A DNA stretch of 64,000 nt from Symbiodinium natans (GCA_905221605.1 CAJNDS010002556.1:300665-364664), one strand, 5' to 3'; counted from the first letter of the stretch, positions 43,124-57,100 are shown. The notes: generated by a model not told the origin, from the sequence alone. A program made the numbers and translations.

Positions 43124-44334
43124 ATACCTTGCAGGTGTAGGTGCACGCGACTTGGGGGTTAGGGTTTGGGATGCAGGGTCTCGGATTTAAGGTTTAAGGG
43201 GTCAAGACCTTTTTGTTGTAGCCCCCCCCCACATCCCCCACCCTACCTCACCCCCCATAGCGCCCATGAATGCAGTTGAGTGAAGTCCTTGATGTTGCGT
43301 GTGACCGTGAAGGTATCAACTGCATGCTTTTGCAGACATCCCAAACCCTTCAGCCCGAAGCCTTAAGCCCCAAACCTCGACCCTTGCACCCAAGACCCTA
43401 AACCCTAAACGCGCGGGCTGGCCGCAGCTGGATAAGTGGTACAGAGCCTTGACGTTAAACCATGCCAAACCACAAGCCTTGAAGCCTAAACCCTAAACAG
43501 GGTTTAAAAATTAGACTCATTATATTCCGATATCTTGAATTGCTTTCTAGATGGATCTGGAAGTTTTTTCTTCATGTCAGAGAGATTTGTCATGGATTGA
43601 TGGGACAATCAATATTGGAAAGTCCCACAGTTCATAGACACCCCTAGAGAAGGCGAGGTTTCGGTGTAAGCCCCCGCAACGTTGTCAGCTCATCAAAATT
43701 CAGGTCCCTGTCAAAGGGGTGCCCAAAAACATGACGGCCTGAAACAACGTAGCACTGATGGCTCCCGAATCAACGAGGGGCGGGGGGAGGTTAAAATGGG
43801 ATAGGGTCTAGGGTTGGTTCAGAGTTTGGGGGCGATATCGGAGTTATAGGTCCTCCCTTTTGGAGGTGCCAGGTGTTGGGTACTCCCCCTGCGAAGGTTT
43901 GCTTAGGGCTTGTCGCGCCCCTGATAGTTGGCGGTTCTGGTTCTGGGGGTTCGGGCTTTTGTGTTTCTTGCCTAAACCCTAAACCCTAAACCGTCAATGC
44001 AAGGCCCTGGTCCCCCACGGCCCTTCATTCACGAGCTCTTCTCGACCCGAAACCCTGAACCCTAAACCCTAAACCCTAGCTCCCGCCCAAGCCCCCAAAG
44101 CCTCTGGAAGATGAGAGTTCCATTATCAGGCATCCTTGAGACTTTGCAACAAAGCTTCAAGTTCTAAAGTTTAGGGTTTAGGGTTTAGGGCAGAGGGCTG
44201 ATAACCTTACGTAGATCCTTTAGGCATGGGTTTCATATTCAGGCAGCCAATATGCGCAGCCACTCAGACTCGAAAACTTATACTTCGAAACTCAAAGAAT
44301 CCCCCCACCAAGGTTTTTGAGGTATGCAGGATTT

Positions 44335-44381
44335 AGGGTTTAGGGTTTAGGGTTTAGGGTTTAGGGTTTAGGGTTTAGGGA
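44335..44381 (+). repeat. TTTAGGG tandem array upstream of carbamoyltransferase gene
   Basis: Seven units ending about 110 bp before the first exon, so probably in or near the promoter or 5' untranslated region. Confidence 0.92.
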
Positions 44382-44488
44382 GCTCGGGTGCTTTCGAAAG
44401 TTGAAGCTGGAACCCTTACGCCTGCACACAACATCAGATCAGCAGTGTCAACGGTCCGAAAAAGTCAAACAAGTTCAGCGCGTATTCT

Positions 44489-45120
44489 ATGGCACACCTG
44501 CGTGCCATTCTCCACATTGGTCTCGTGTCATGGAGCTACGCCCTCGACGTCGTCAAGGACGATTTCCCCAGCATCCAAGCCTTTTTGAGGCAGAAGAACC
44601 TGACGGAAAGAACGTTCGACACTATTTCCCTTCATCTGCACGACGTGACAGCGAGCCGCCTCGGCAATGCCAGCCGGTTTTCTGCAAACCTGAAGAAGCT
44701 GGTTACCTCTCCTACCTACGCGAAAGGCAACTTTCACGCACTTGCAACTGCTCAGGAGAAGCAGCGCGGCCTGCATCCTGACGTGCCATGGAACAGCTCG
44801 GTGCTGTCTATCTACCTGGGCCACGACAGCAGCTTTGCCTTAAGCCATTCTGGTCGGGTCCAATGTGTGCTGGAGCTGGAACGCCTCTTTAATGTTCGCT
44901 ACTTCGATGCCCAGATCGCGTCGTTCGAACATAACATGGGCTACGTTGCTTCAGTACTGCAGGCTTTGCGGCAGTTCCGCCAGCACTGTGCCCAGCACGG
45001 GCTAGAGCGAGAAGGCCCGATCCGGATTGACTTCGGCGTGATTGTTCTCGGGGGCCAGCCGAGGGGCGACACCAGGTCGATAGCACAGCTCGTGCGCAGC
45101 GAGTTCGAAGTCAGCGAATG
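44489..45120 (+). CDS. Carbamoyltransferase exon 1
   Basis: Starts MAHLRAILHIGLVSWSYALD, which could act as a signal peptide. Residues about 107-140 hold the N-terminal ATPase-like motif IYLGHDSSFALSHSG with LELERLF. The exon ends TG|GTGCCT, and the split TGG codon is completed by exon 2. Confidence 0.8.
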
Positions 45121-48100
45121 GTGCCTAGGTAGCCCATTTAGGCCTTTGTTGGGATAGTTTGATATGTTTCCTTTTTTGGGTGCATAAGAGTCCCTTATCC
45201 CTGTTCGGAGGGAGTTTAAGTAGGTGGGCCAAACTACAGGTATTATCTGGACCACCATCATGCGCACGCGCTGCTCGGATTCTACGACTCCCCCTTTGAG
45301 GCGGCGCTGGTCATCTCCTACGATGGCGTTGGGAATGACGGCTGCTTCAACGCGTCTTCCCAGGGAATGGAGGGTGAAGTGCTGGGACTGATTGTGGGTC
45401 TCAAGGGTATTGTGATGGTTTAGTGGGGGGGGGTTTAGGGGCTTCGGGCCCTCCTGACGAAGGGCTGGGGGGGAAGTGAAGATGTAGGGTCCTCCGATGA
45501 TTCGTGAGGTGTACTTGGGCCGCGGCAGGGAGCTTGTCCGGGTGGCCCAGCTCGACATCGACGTGGGATGGAGGTGCGTGGGATTGCGAAAAACCCTCAA
45601 ACATTCAGCCCCAGAGAATACTCCCATTATTTTTTGTTGTTGTGCATAGGGAATAGGAAATTTTGGGGGGAGGGGGGCGGGGGTGTTCATATGAGGAGGA
45701 AGGGAGAAGGGCTTGGCTTCTTGGGGTTTAGGATTTTTGGAGTCGCGGCGCAGAGAGCCACAGGAGTACCCTGCTGGGGCAAGAGGAGAGTCTTGCTACC
45801 CAAGTAGGCCCTAAACCCTAAACCTACCCCGCAAGGTACAACGTGCTTGGCACTTTGCTTGCAGAAGTCACTGGCCTCACCGAGTCGCACGACTTCATCT
45901 GCCAGCGAGCCGGCGCCTCTTCCCACAGCTCTCCTTCAGAGGGTTTTTGTGGGTTTAGGGTTTAGGGTGTACCCTAAACCCCTTAAACCCCTATCCCTAA
46001 GCACTGAACCCTTAAACCCCTAAACCTCTAGTTTTGTGGGGAGACGTGGCGCTAAGGGCTCGTTGTCTCTGAGAGTCTGGGGAATTGGGGTGTCAGGGTT
46101 GAGCTTTGAGGGCTTGTGGGGTTTTCAAGCGATCCGAGCAAATAGAGCCCCACAACAAGAAGGACCTGGCCTTGAAACCCCGAAACCAAGGCCCTCCATC
46201 AGGGTTTAGGGTTACATGGGCTTTGGCTCGAAGCGCTTGACCTAGCCAACAGCCCCCCTCAACCACAAATCCTGCACCGCCCAAACACCCGAGGTTTGAA
46301 CCCTAGAGCCTAAACCCTAAAGCCTAAATGCCATACCCCAAAACCCGCAACCGGCTGAGGCTTTACCCCTCCATATCCTGAAGGAAGCCCCAAGGAATTC
46401 TCGGACGTTGGCGAGTACATCTATGAGGTGGAGCCAGGGCTCTTCGGGCTTAGGGTTTTGGGTCTGCTGACTAACTGAGGAAACCCCTTATTTCAAAAGA
46501 ACCCTAGGGGACAGAGGGGGAGTATATTGATGGAAGAGTATATTGATGGAAGCCTTTCAAGGTACACCTTGATACAACCTTAAGGGCAGGAGATGTGGTT
46601 TTAGCAAAGAAAAACAAGCATGTCATATTTATATATATATATACGGCATATACATATTTGGATGTATAGGATTAATGTTTATCTTTTGTAGGAAAAGGAC
46701 GCAGTACGCCTTGGGAACTGGACAAGCTATCCGTTCGAGGGTGTCGGGGCCCCCTTGAAAATACAATTTCCCGAAGCAACGTTGACCTACCGGTGCTTCA
46801 GGGCGACCCTATACAATCCCCATATGTACCTCTAAAAATGTGTCGTGCCAAAAGTTTCTTGTCCTAAGTTTGGGTTTGGGTATGGCCCTGAGCTCTAGTG
46901 GCCCTGACCCTGGCGCAGGCTCAGGTGAACAGAAGCCCGGCCATTCATTTCAGATGTTTGCCTTCCGTTGTAGGAATGTCCAGCTTATGAAGAAAGCCCC
47001 TGGGGTAGCAGTGGTGTGCACAACCCCTCCAAGTCACGAAAGCTTCTCACAGAGAAGCCTCTGAGCCCCTTACAGGGTTCAGGGCCCCTGAAAGGCTAAA
47101 CCCCAAAACGGCCCAAAACGGCCCAAAACCGCCCAGGAAAACTCCTGAGCGTCGCCGGGAAGCTCATGGGCTACGCAGCCACGGGTGGGACTCCGAGAAA
47201 CCGGGCGCGCCTTGGTACTCTGGTGGGTGGTTTGGGGGGGGTTGGGATTTCAGAGGGTTCGGGGAAGGGGTGGGGGGGTTGTGGGGGAAAAGGGTCGGGC
47301 TTTGGCTTTTGACTTTGGGGCTTGTTTTTTATTTCGATTTTTGTTTGGCTTGTGGGCTTTTGCTTTTCTTGTCGGCTTGATTTTTGGGGGGCCTCAGCTT
47401 AGGATGACCTGTGGTGCCCTTATTCCTTTTCTGTGGGTCGTTAGGATAGCTTCTTTATACAAGAAAATGCGCCAGCAGATTTTGGGAGTACTGGGGGCAC
47501 CCTGGCAACGGTTCGGGGACTGAGAGCGCTTGCGACAAACCACCAGGGGCATCGGACCACCCATAAGGTGTCAGCGAATGCTCAGGTGAGGGTTGTTCAA
47601 ACTTCTCAGCTTCCCTATTGGGATCCCATCAAGAAACGGTGCCCATGGAAGGGGGGCCCTAGCCGAGGGTTTAGGGGTTAGGGTTAGAAAAGCTCCCCCA
47701 AGATGTGAGATCAAGACAAACTGCCAACACTTGAAAGGTCTAGCTTCGGTCGCTTCAGGGCATTTGCAAGGTACACTGGGCGCCTTTTTAGGGTCCAGAG
47801 CTTTTGCCTTTGAGAGGGTTTTAGCAGGAGCTTAGAAACCACGCTGCAGGGTTTTTCGGGTTACGGACGCAGGCCCTGGGTTTCTGACCCCCCAAAACGA
47901 TGCAGCAGCCGCTCGGGTCCACTGCGCCTACACATGAAACCCCAAGGTCCCCTGAACTTTCAAGACGCCCTTATTACAACCGGTTAGGATCCCGTATAGC
48001 CCCTCCCCCCCCCCCCCAAAAAAAAAAAATCCTGACAGAGTCTGAATCTTCAGGCTCCGCTCACTGGTTCGGCTTTTCCGAAGCTACCATCGACACAGCC

Positions 48101-51100
48101 TCCGCGCTGCAGCCAGGATTAGCTTAAAGAACCGTAGAAAATGTCGACAAGCCATTGCCTTTTAGTTTGATTTGTTTTATGTTTTGATTTGCGGGGGGGG
48201 GGGGGGGCGGGGCCCTTAAGCAAATACTGGCCAAAGAGATGGTTTTGGGGTTGCAGTTTCAGCATGAGGGTTTAGGTTAGGGTCGAGGGAGCTTCAATCT
48301 GGACCCTTCTTGCCAGGGGTATGTTATGAAAGGGGGCCGAGATTTCTTGTCGGTTTTGGGGCTGGTTGCCTTAAGGCTTCGGGGGCTTCAGGCTTCTGGG
48401 GTAAGCAAGACCAAGTGTTGTCCTACCCCTGTGTTAAACGTGTGTCTGCCACGGCTTTTGTGCATGGCGAAAAACGACACATGAGCTGTAGCTTCGAGGG
48501 CTGTTTGGGGCTGCTCTAGAAGGCGCCATCCACCAAACGCGTTCAGCCCGCTATACGGTAGGATCCCTACGTGAAGCTCCCGTCTTGAGACCCATCATTA
48601 CACGGCGCACTGCACAGCAACCCCTGTAACTCAAATCATCAACCTCCTTAGCCTTTTACCCCTGAGACCACCCAACCCCAAACCCTCACGACTTGAAACC
48701 ACTCCGAAACCCTTCTGACAATAAACTGAACCCGCAAAAGCCCCAAGCCCCTCAACCCTGAAGCCGATTTAAACCTGAAAAGACTCCCAGGCTTTGAGAT
48801 GGTTCCCGTGGGGATCCTCCGGGCAGCCTGCGGCCCACTCGAAGAGCCTCTTGGCCAGGAAGCGTTTAGGGCTTGAAGTTTCTAAGGACCTGCCACACGG
48901 AAATGCTTGTGTCCATCTTGCGCAAGAGATGGACCAGTCAATTCACGAAAGCTAGCGCAGCGATGCTTTCGTTTCTAGCTCCATTAGGAGTGGGGCCTGG
49001 ACCAGCGGTTCCCAAGCAAAAAAATTGAACCCCTCCGCCCCCTCTGCTTGCAGTCTTTCTGTATAGTTTTGGCACGCGTGAGTCATGCCGGCAGAACATC
49101 TTGAATTTTCCCCTACGCGTGGCTCTCTGTGCCCTACCCACACACGTCCAGTGTTTTGCTGAAGGGCACACGTCGGCATCGCTCTTTGGCAGTGCGTGCA
49201 AGGTACCCCCACCAGGTAAGGAACCAGGTCCAGGGGAACCCAGTTGGGCTTCGAGGGCTTTCAGTGGATTATTAACGCGTATTTGGGGCGGGGTGGGATT
49301 CAGGGCTTAGGCCTTAGGAAAGGATGGGGCTGAATACCGATTTTTGGAGCGCGTGTCTTGCACGAGCTGCTTTGTTTCTTCGGGGGCCTGAGAACAGCTG
49401 TGCCACGTTGCCTCAGCGAAGGTGCTGCTTCGGTTACGTCTTAAAGTATGCGGGCTCCAGATTTTATGGGGGTTTACGAAAATAAGGGACCCCGAATATA
49501 GACCCCAAGTAGTAGGATCCCCTTACAATAAGGACCCCAAGAAGGTACCCATAATGCCGTAAACCCCCATAGAGACAGGGATGCACTCCAAGACGAGTTC
49601 TTCAGGCAGCGGGAGCTGGCGGCACTCGTCCAGAAGGAGTGCATGGTTTAGTCCGGCCCTTGAGATGTGTTGCAATTATTTCCCCTTTTGGTTTTTAGGA
49701 GGGTCATACTCCGGCCTTTGGCATCTTTTGCCCATGCCCGTGCCTTCAGGAGTTCGAGGCCATCGTCCTCAGCACCGTCCGAGACTTGTTCCAAGCGGAG
49801 TCCCTGCAGACGCATCTCCAAGGTCTGCAGGCGCGGGCTAGTTGCGTTGATCTCAGGGTTTGTGGCTTTTGGGGTGGCCGGGTTTTGGGATTCATGAACC
49901 CCAGCTCTTTTTGGCATTGGGGGTTTGAGGGTTTGAGGGCTCACAGGGGACTTTTTTCGGGTCTAAGTTTTGGGGGGCTCATGGGGCACGTAGGTGCAAG
50001 GAGGGTGTCAGGATGTAATATCAACCTGGAAAGGGATTTCTAAACCCCGAACATAGGCGCGAGTTATTTCACGATTACTCTTATGGCTACTAGTACTGAT
50101 ATCACTACTACTATGAACTTGCGAGATAAGAATCGTGATTACTCTTCTCCGCTGAGCACTGTTACTCTTTTGCGTAATGTTGCGATGAGTTGTACCACTT
50201 TAACACTACGAGTTGAGAGCCTGTGTGACAGCGCCAGGGCCTGGTCTTCACCGGCGGCTGCGCATTGAAGCTTGGGCGGGCTGTTGAGGGCTTTGAGGGA
50301 TGTGGGGTTATTTGGGGTTGTTTAGGGCTTAGGGTTTCCGGGCAGGGCTCTATGGAGGCTTTAGGCCTTTAAGTTGGTTCAGAGTAGCTTTCTATGGAGG
50401 GGGCCCCTGGGCCCTTCAGAATTGGCCATCTATTTTGCGAAGAACAGCTGAGGAACGTGCTGGCAAATCAGTTGGCTCCTGGGCATGAAGTCACAGCTGG
50501 GGATGTCCGTCTAGGATTTAGGATTTAGGGTCCATGCGAGCCCCTGTCTTTTTTTGCACCCCTACTTAAGGAGAGCAAGGTTCTTGCAGGAGCAGTCCTA
50601 TAGGATCCCTAGATGGAAACCTACGTCCTTAGGGGCTTTCTTCGCAACTTGATCCGAGGCGCACGCTACTAAGTCTGAAAAGGGGAGCTAGGGAATCCCC
50701 TTATGATAGGCCTTTATGTATAGGCCTTTAAGGGACCAGAAAGGGAACCCAAGTCCCTAATTCCCTGATTACGTACCAATAAGTCATGTGACGGAGGAAG
50801 GAGCCCACAACCTCCCTCAAAATTGAAAAAACAGGCCTTGAAATTTCGAAGGGGCCCTTCAAATCATCTCACGTCTACCCCGAACCCTAAACCCTGTGAG
50901 GCATCTTCCTTTTGTTGTGTTCCTCAGCTTGTCGTCTCCAGAATTACTCTGGGCTCTTCGGGTTGAGCTTTAGGGATCGCAAATCCGAACGCTAAAGCCC
51001 TTGTTCATTGGGCCCCCGTTGCAGGCGCTTGAGGGTTTTGGGCTTAGAGTTTCATCCTTACACCGAGCAGCCAGAATGGAGCTGACCCCCTAAGTCCTAA

Positions 51101-54100
51101 ACCCAAGCCGGGACTTTCTGGCTTCATCAGAGGGGGTCGGGCAAGGTAGAAACACAGCTTCTTAGTGGTCGAATGAGAAATGCTTAACCTCTGCTTTTAG
51201 GGGTTTAGGGGTAAGCCCAATGGCAATTCCATAGACCATCCATGATTTCCCCTAGGCAAACTGCACAAAGAAGTCTTTTGTTGCAACTGTTCACTCCTCG
51301 GCGGCAGAATCCTGTGGGATTTGCCGTTTAGGGGTTCAAGGCTTGGGGTCCCGAAAGAACGAAGGTCGCATGAACTCTCCCCGCTAACCCTACAACCCGA
51401 AGCCCTAAACCCCCATTCAAAGGCCGAAACCCAAAAACGTAAAACTCTCCCGTGCCCTGAAACCCCAAAACCCCCCCCCCTTCACCCAAAACCCCTAAAC
51501 CTTAATCCCTAAACCCTAAATCCCTAAACCCTAAATCCCTAAACCCTAAATCCCAAAACCCCGAATCCCTAAACCCTGAATCCCTAAACCCTAGTATGAA
51601 ATCTCCCCCAGGTCTTCGAGACCTTCGCCCGCCCTCGCGACCTGGGCTTCCACGTGCCTGTGGCGCCCAACGACTCCGGTTTGGCCGTGGCAGGCCACCG
51701 GGTTTAGGGTTTAGGGTTTAGGGTTTAGGGTTTAGGGTTTAGGGTTTAGGGGCTTAGGGCTTAGGGCTTAGGGCTTAAGGCCTAGGGATCCAAACGAATC
51801 GGGAGAGGGATGCATCTCCTCAGGACGTTTCGGTTTCATTTTTTGTCTAGCTCCGGGAAGCATGAAGCGCATCATTTTTTCTTATTTCTCGCGAGGATAC
51901 CATTTCTGATCTGGTCCACAGGCTCTTGTACCCAGTGCCCCCACTTAGGGCCCACGCCTCGGGGATACCTGAAAAGTTTAGGGTTCAAACTATCCACACA
52001 ATCGACGTTTTCCCATTGAAATATCGAGACAATAGTTTGAAGGCTTTCCTATGAAAGTATAGAGAAATGGAAGTTTTCCTGTGAAACAAAACGAAAATAG
52101 AAGTTTTCCTATGGGAATATAGAGAACACACCCCCTGCGCACCGCCAAAAAAGGGCCAAAAACAGTGCAAAAACACCGCCGCGGCCGCGGAGCAAAGCAA
52201 AAACGCGCCCGAGCCCAGCGGCTACAGAACACACAAAAAGCACCCGACTCGCCAGGCTTTTTTTTGGTTCCATAGCCTTTTGCCATTCCAAATACAGCAA
52301 CGGCGGAACCCAAAAGCAAAAACGCGCCGAACGCACCAGGCGTTTTTTGTTCCGTAGCTGCGTTGCCATTCCCAATACAGAGCGGCCACGCATCAACAAA
52401 CGCGACCATGGGCATCGGTCACGGTTATGGAGCAAAAAAAACCCCGGAACAAAAAGACACTCTTACCCTATGTGAATCCCGTCCAAACCCAAACCACCCG
52501 CTGTTTTTTTAACCGTGCAAGCTTGCTTCGACAGCATTTGGAAGCCGTGCAAACTTGCTTCACTCACAGTCTTCTACCAATTCTGCACCTTTTGCTTGAG
52601 GATTGTGCTTTTGGCTTTCGGTGGTGTTCCGTCTTCGTGTGCTTAGGGCATGCCTTTTGTGAGTCCAGACGTACATCTTTGACATTTGATCGGTGCAGCT
52701 CAGACACTCTGGCCGTGTGTGCTAGAGATCAGACTCTCGTATTATTAGAGTAAACAAAAATGCCTCTTTCTTCATCAGCCAATATTATTCTCTTCCGAAT
52801 ACGACTATGACGATTATGCATGAATTATGAGGTCTGTATCATAAAAGATGTTACTATATACTTATTATAGAGTTAAAGCGGGAACTCCTGAAACCCAAGC
52901 ATCATTCTGCTGCACGCCACTCTCGGTTTAACATTTGCAGCTGCCCTGATCAGAACTATTCCTCCAGGGATTACCAAAATGTCCTTGTCTGTTTGCGTCA
53001 GATGGTCTGCTCATCATTTCCAAAGCCCTTGTCCGCACCAGCCTTCACAAGTAGAAGTACGATTTCAGCGAGGCCCTCCTTAGCGGCTAGTTTCAGGGCT
53101 GTTTTCCCACTGTGGCCGACCATGTCCTTGTCAGCGTCAGTCTCCATCAGCAAACATAATAGCTTCAACGTGGCCCTGTGTGGAATAATCAGGGCTGCGA
53201 AGCCATCTCGAAGGTCGGCCACATTCGTCTTGGCACCGGCCTCCAGCAGTTTTTGTAGGCGGTTTGGATTTTGATGTTCAGCCAAAATGTGTGGGAAGGT
53301 CGTTTGGGTGTTGGTTGGCTGTAACGCCTTTTCGTCATGAGTTTGGTACTGCATATCCGCCAGGCGTGCCTGAAGTTTCCTGCAGGTTAATATGCCTTTT
53401 TGGGTTTCCTCAAAGACCTCAAGATTTTTGGCCCAGAGAGCTGGACCGAACAAGAGTGACGGTTGAACACCGCATAAAAATCAAGCAGCCCTGGGCCAAA
53501 CACGAAACCCGTAGTCGTTTGACCAAGATGAAACAATGAAACCCTCATACATTGCGACCTTGACGTCAAATTGTGGGGCACATCTTTCAGCCAAGCTCGG
53601 AAGGCCAACACATTGGCTTGGCATATTTGGGGTTGGAGGTGTAACTTGAGGATTTCAGAGATTCTTTGTGGTAGGGATCACAGCCCTGTCGGAGGCAAAG
53701 CAATCTCAAGCACCAATTGTGTCAGGAGGCTTCTTCTTTCATTCAGGTTTGAGTAGAATTCTCCAACTACCTTGAACTTGTCTTCACACACGGAGTAGAT
53801 CTCAGCAGTATTGCTTTCACCCAAAAAACCTTAACGTTGATGCTTGCGCGCTTCACATCCGTATTTTTCTCCTGCTTTTGGGATCTGTGATCCCGCATTC
53901 CGAAAATTGAGATGCCCCTATGCGCAGCAACAGGGGAGCTTGGGGGTTGAAGGTGGGTATTTTTGGGGGGGCTTTGGGTGAGTGATTTTTGTTCAGAGGG
54001 TTCAGGACCCTAAACCCTGGACCCTAAAAACCCTAAACCCTAAAGCCGACAGGGCACTTTGCACTTTTGCCTTCGACGGCGCGTCAGCAGCTGCAGTACG

Positions 54101-57100
54101 TCGGTTTCCGCCACCCGGCTCTGGTGCCAGGTTTTTAGGGTTTAAGGTGTAGGGTGTAGGGTTTAGGTTTTAGGGTTGAGGGTTAGTTTTTCTCTTCCCT
54201 ACCCAGAGAACGCAATGCTCCTTCCGGGAGCAGGTCCTAAATCATATTCGGATCCTTGTTGTTGTAGCTTAAGGCTGTCGTATGCACTTAAAGCCTCAAT
54301 AGTTCAACAAGCCGCACATGGCCAGCTCTCAGATACACCCGAAGCAGACCTAACCCCTAAACCTTAACCCTGGTGTTCTAAACCGCCTTCGAGTTAGAGT
54401 AATGGGTACTCCAAAAAGGGTAGCATTCGAGATCTTACTGATAGTTGCTAGGAAGGGCCACCTTTTGGGGGGGGAGAGAGGTCCAACCGAGACCCCCGAT
54501 CCTTTTGCCTTGAAAGAGGATATCTTCTTGCTACCCTCTCACAACTAGTCCTGAGCCCCTAAGCCCCGAAGCCCAACCCCAAACAAAAGCTCACAATAGT
54601 ATACCTTAGGCCTTTGGGACGAGGAGGATCTGGAAGAGCAGGCGCGGTGGACAGAAGCCAAGAGAGTGGCCGTTCATGACCTATCATTTTGCTGGGGTTA
54701 GACAAGAGGATAAGAGTAGTAAATATTTCGGCTTTGGGGGTTTGGGCTGCGAAGCCGCTTCTACGAGTTTTTGAAACCGTCTTTGGTATAGCCCAAAAGG
54801 CAGCAGCAGGTCTGCTTCACTAGCAAGGCTCCCCTATGACGGAGATCTCCACCTGGTATCAACGGCTCCTGATGCACGGCTCCGTGCCCCTCCTACGTTG
54901 ATGCGCTGATACCCCAGACACTGAACAATCTACAAGACCGCAGAAGTGCGAGCCTACAGGGAGGCCTTGATCTTGTGGGGGGTGGGAGAGGGGGCCGGCT
55001 TCAGGACCCAAGGACCCCTCAAAAGAAATGGATCCATAGCTACAACATCCCCATGTTTGGGTTCAGAATGTACTGCAAGCAATGTGTCCCCAAACCCTAA
55101 ACTCCTAGACACTAACCCCAAACCTCCCCGCTTCAGGCCGCAAAGTGGGGAGCCACGAAGCTTTCAGCGCTGGGGGGAGCAGCGTGCCTCAAGAGAGGGC
55201 TAAAAAAGTTTTGAACTCAGGGTTTTTGTTTATAGGATTTAGGGTTTAGGGTTTTAGGGTTTAGGGTTTAAAGTTCAGGGTTGCTTCCCTATGAACATGT
55301 AAGAGGTATGCCGATTTGTATGCGGGATATCGAAGTTTTCACTTAGAATGCTGAAGACATGAATGTTTGCTTTGATATCCTAAAGACCCTAAATCCTTAA
55401 GGCTTTGTACCCTAAACGCCTAAGCCCCTGCACCCTAAACCCTATGAAATATACGCAAAAAAGTCCCTGCTAATGCCAAATCCCTTTCCCCTCCATTAAA
55501 CCCCTGGAAATAGCCCCTATCGTATGATGCCTTTCAAATCCCCCTCCTGTCGCGGGCATATCAGAGGCAACTTCAACTTCCCTTTTTGCAACTATCCGTG
55601 CTTATGGGCTTCTTTCTCATTCTAAAAAGCCACATCCAAAATCAGAAACCCGAAACGCTCGAACTCCTAGACCCCTTAGCCACTGAACCCCTAAACCCCC
55701 GAACCCTCAACCCTGAGCCCTAACCTTTTAAACCCCTTAGCCCCTAAACAGGTGGAATACCTTGCGGAGCTGCTGGCAGGAGGGCCCGCCTGGCGCACGC
55801 AGGCACCGGAGATCCTTGTTTAGGGTTTAGGGTGTAGGGTTTAGGGTTTGGGGTTTATGGTGTAAGTTTTGGGTTGAGGGTGTGGGGCTTAGGGTTTAGG
55901 GTGTAGGGTTCTTAGGGTGTAGGTCTTTAGATTCGAATCCCAACTGGGGCCCTTTTTTACAAGTGGCCATCCAAACTCGACGGCTTTGCCAAGTTCATGT
56001 CAACAAAACCCCCGAGCCCCTCTGAAGCCCTGAACCCTAAGACCCGAACACCCTAAGACCCTGAAACCTGAAAACCCTAAAACCTTTAAACCTTCAAGAC
56101 CCTAAACCCTGAAAAACCCTGAGAAGCCCTAAAGCCCTAAACCCGACACCTTAACCCTAAGCCCCGAAAAGCCCTGAAACCCCAAAGCCCTAGAACTCTA
56201 AAAACCATAAATCCGCAGCCCCAACACCCTAAACCCTTAACCCTACGCCTTAAACCTTCAAACTTAAACCGTAAACCCCAAAACCCTAAAACTCTACAAA
56301 CCCTAAAAGAAACCTAAAACCCTAAAAACCCGAAACCCTAAAAACTAAACCTTAAACCCGAAAAACCCTAGAAACCCTAAATCCTAAAACTCGAGGCACC
56401 CGACCGGCCCAGCGCCCCGATCGTAGCCGTGGTTCGGGGCCGGCAGGAGCCACTGGGCATCGAAAGCTTCCCCAAAGCCCCCCCGAAAAAGAGTTAGGGC
56501 TTAGAGTCGGGTTTAGGGTTCAGGGTTGGGTTTGGGGTTTAGGGTTTAGGGTTTAGGGGGGTTTATCGCGTTATATCCTGAACCTTATACCCGCGCAGCG
56601 CCCTGTGAGCCCTGGTTTAGCGTTCATGGAGGAGAACCACAAGCCCCAAAAGCGGGCTGAAACAAGGTGCTTGGGCCTTTCTGACACAACAAGCCCCTAC
56701 CAGCACCACCTCGAAGTGGGTCTCGCAGCTTGCTGTTCCGAGCCGATGGGCCCCGATACCCCTGAAAGAAAGCATGACTTGGACCCAAAGGCTCCAATGG
56801 TTCCTACACTGCAGGAATACTCCTTACATCGTATCTAGAAGACGAAGATGATTTGGGGAACGTTCCTGAAGTAAAGGCTCTTGAGGCCACCGCAGACCCT
56901 TACGCTCAAGACCGCTTCCCAAACGTTTTCACTCAAGAAGTCCCCTGGCCCACGACCTTTAGCGAAATGTCGGGCCCTGGTCCCTGGTAGGGGAGTAACA
57001 GTGCGCCCCTCAGAGTGTTAAACATCCCGCGTAAAGCTTTCGAGAATGCAGGTTGGAATTCGGACAATGCAGGGTTCTGGGTAGCCCTCACCTCTACCTA

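Larger units (their letters stand above)
40148..44488. other. Stretch without a confident gene
   Basis: Contains a family C element (41419-41527), the longest CCCTAAA array in the window (41940-42180), smaller arrays at 43073-43123 and 44335-44381, and scattered short frames. Nothing else is recognised. Confidence 0.5.
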
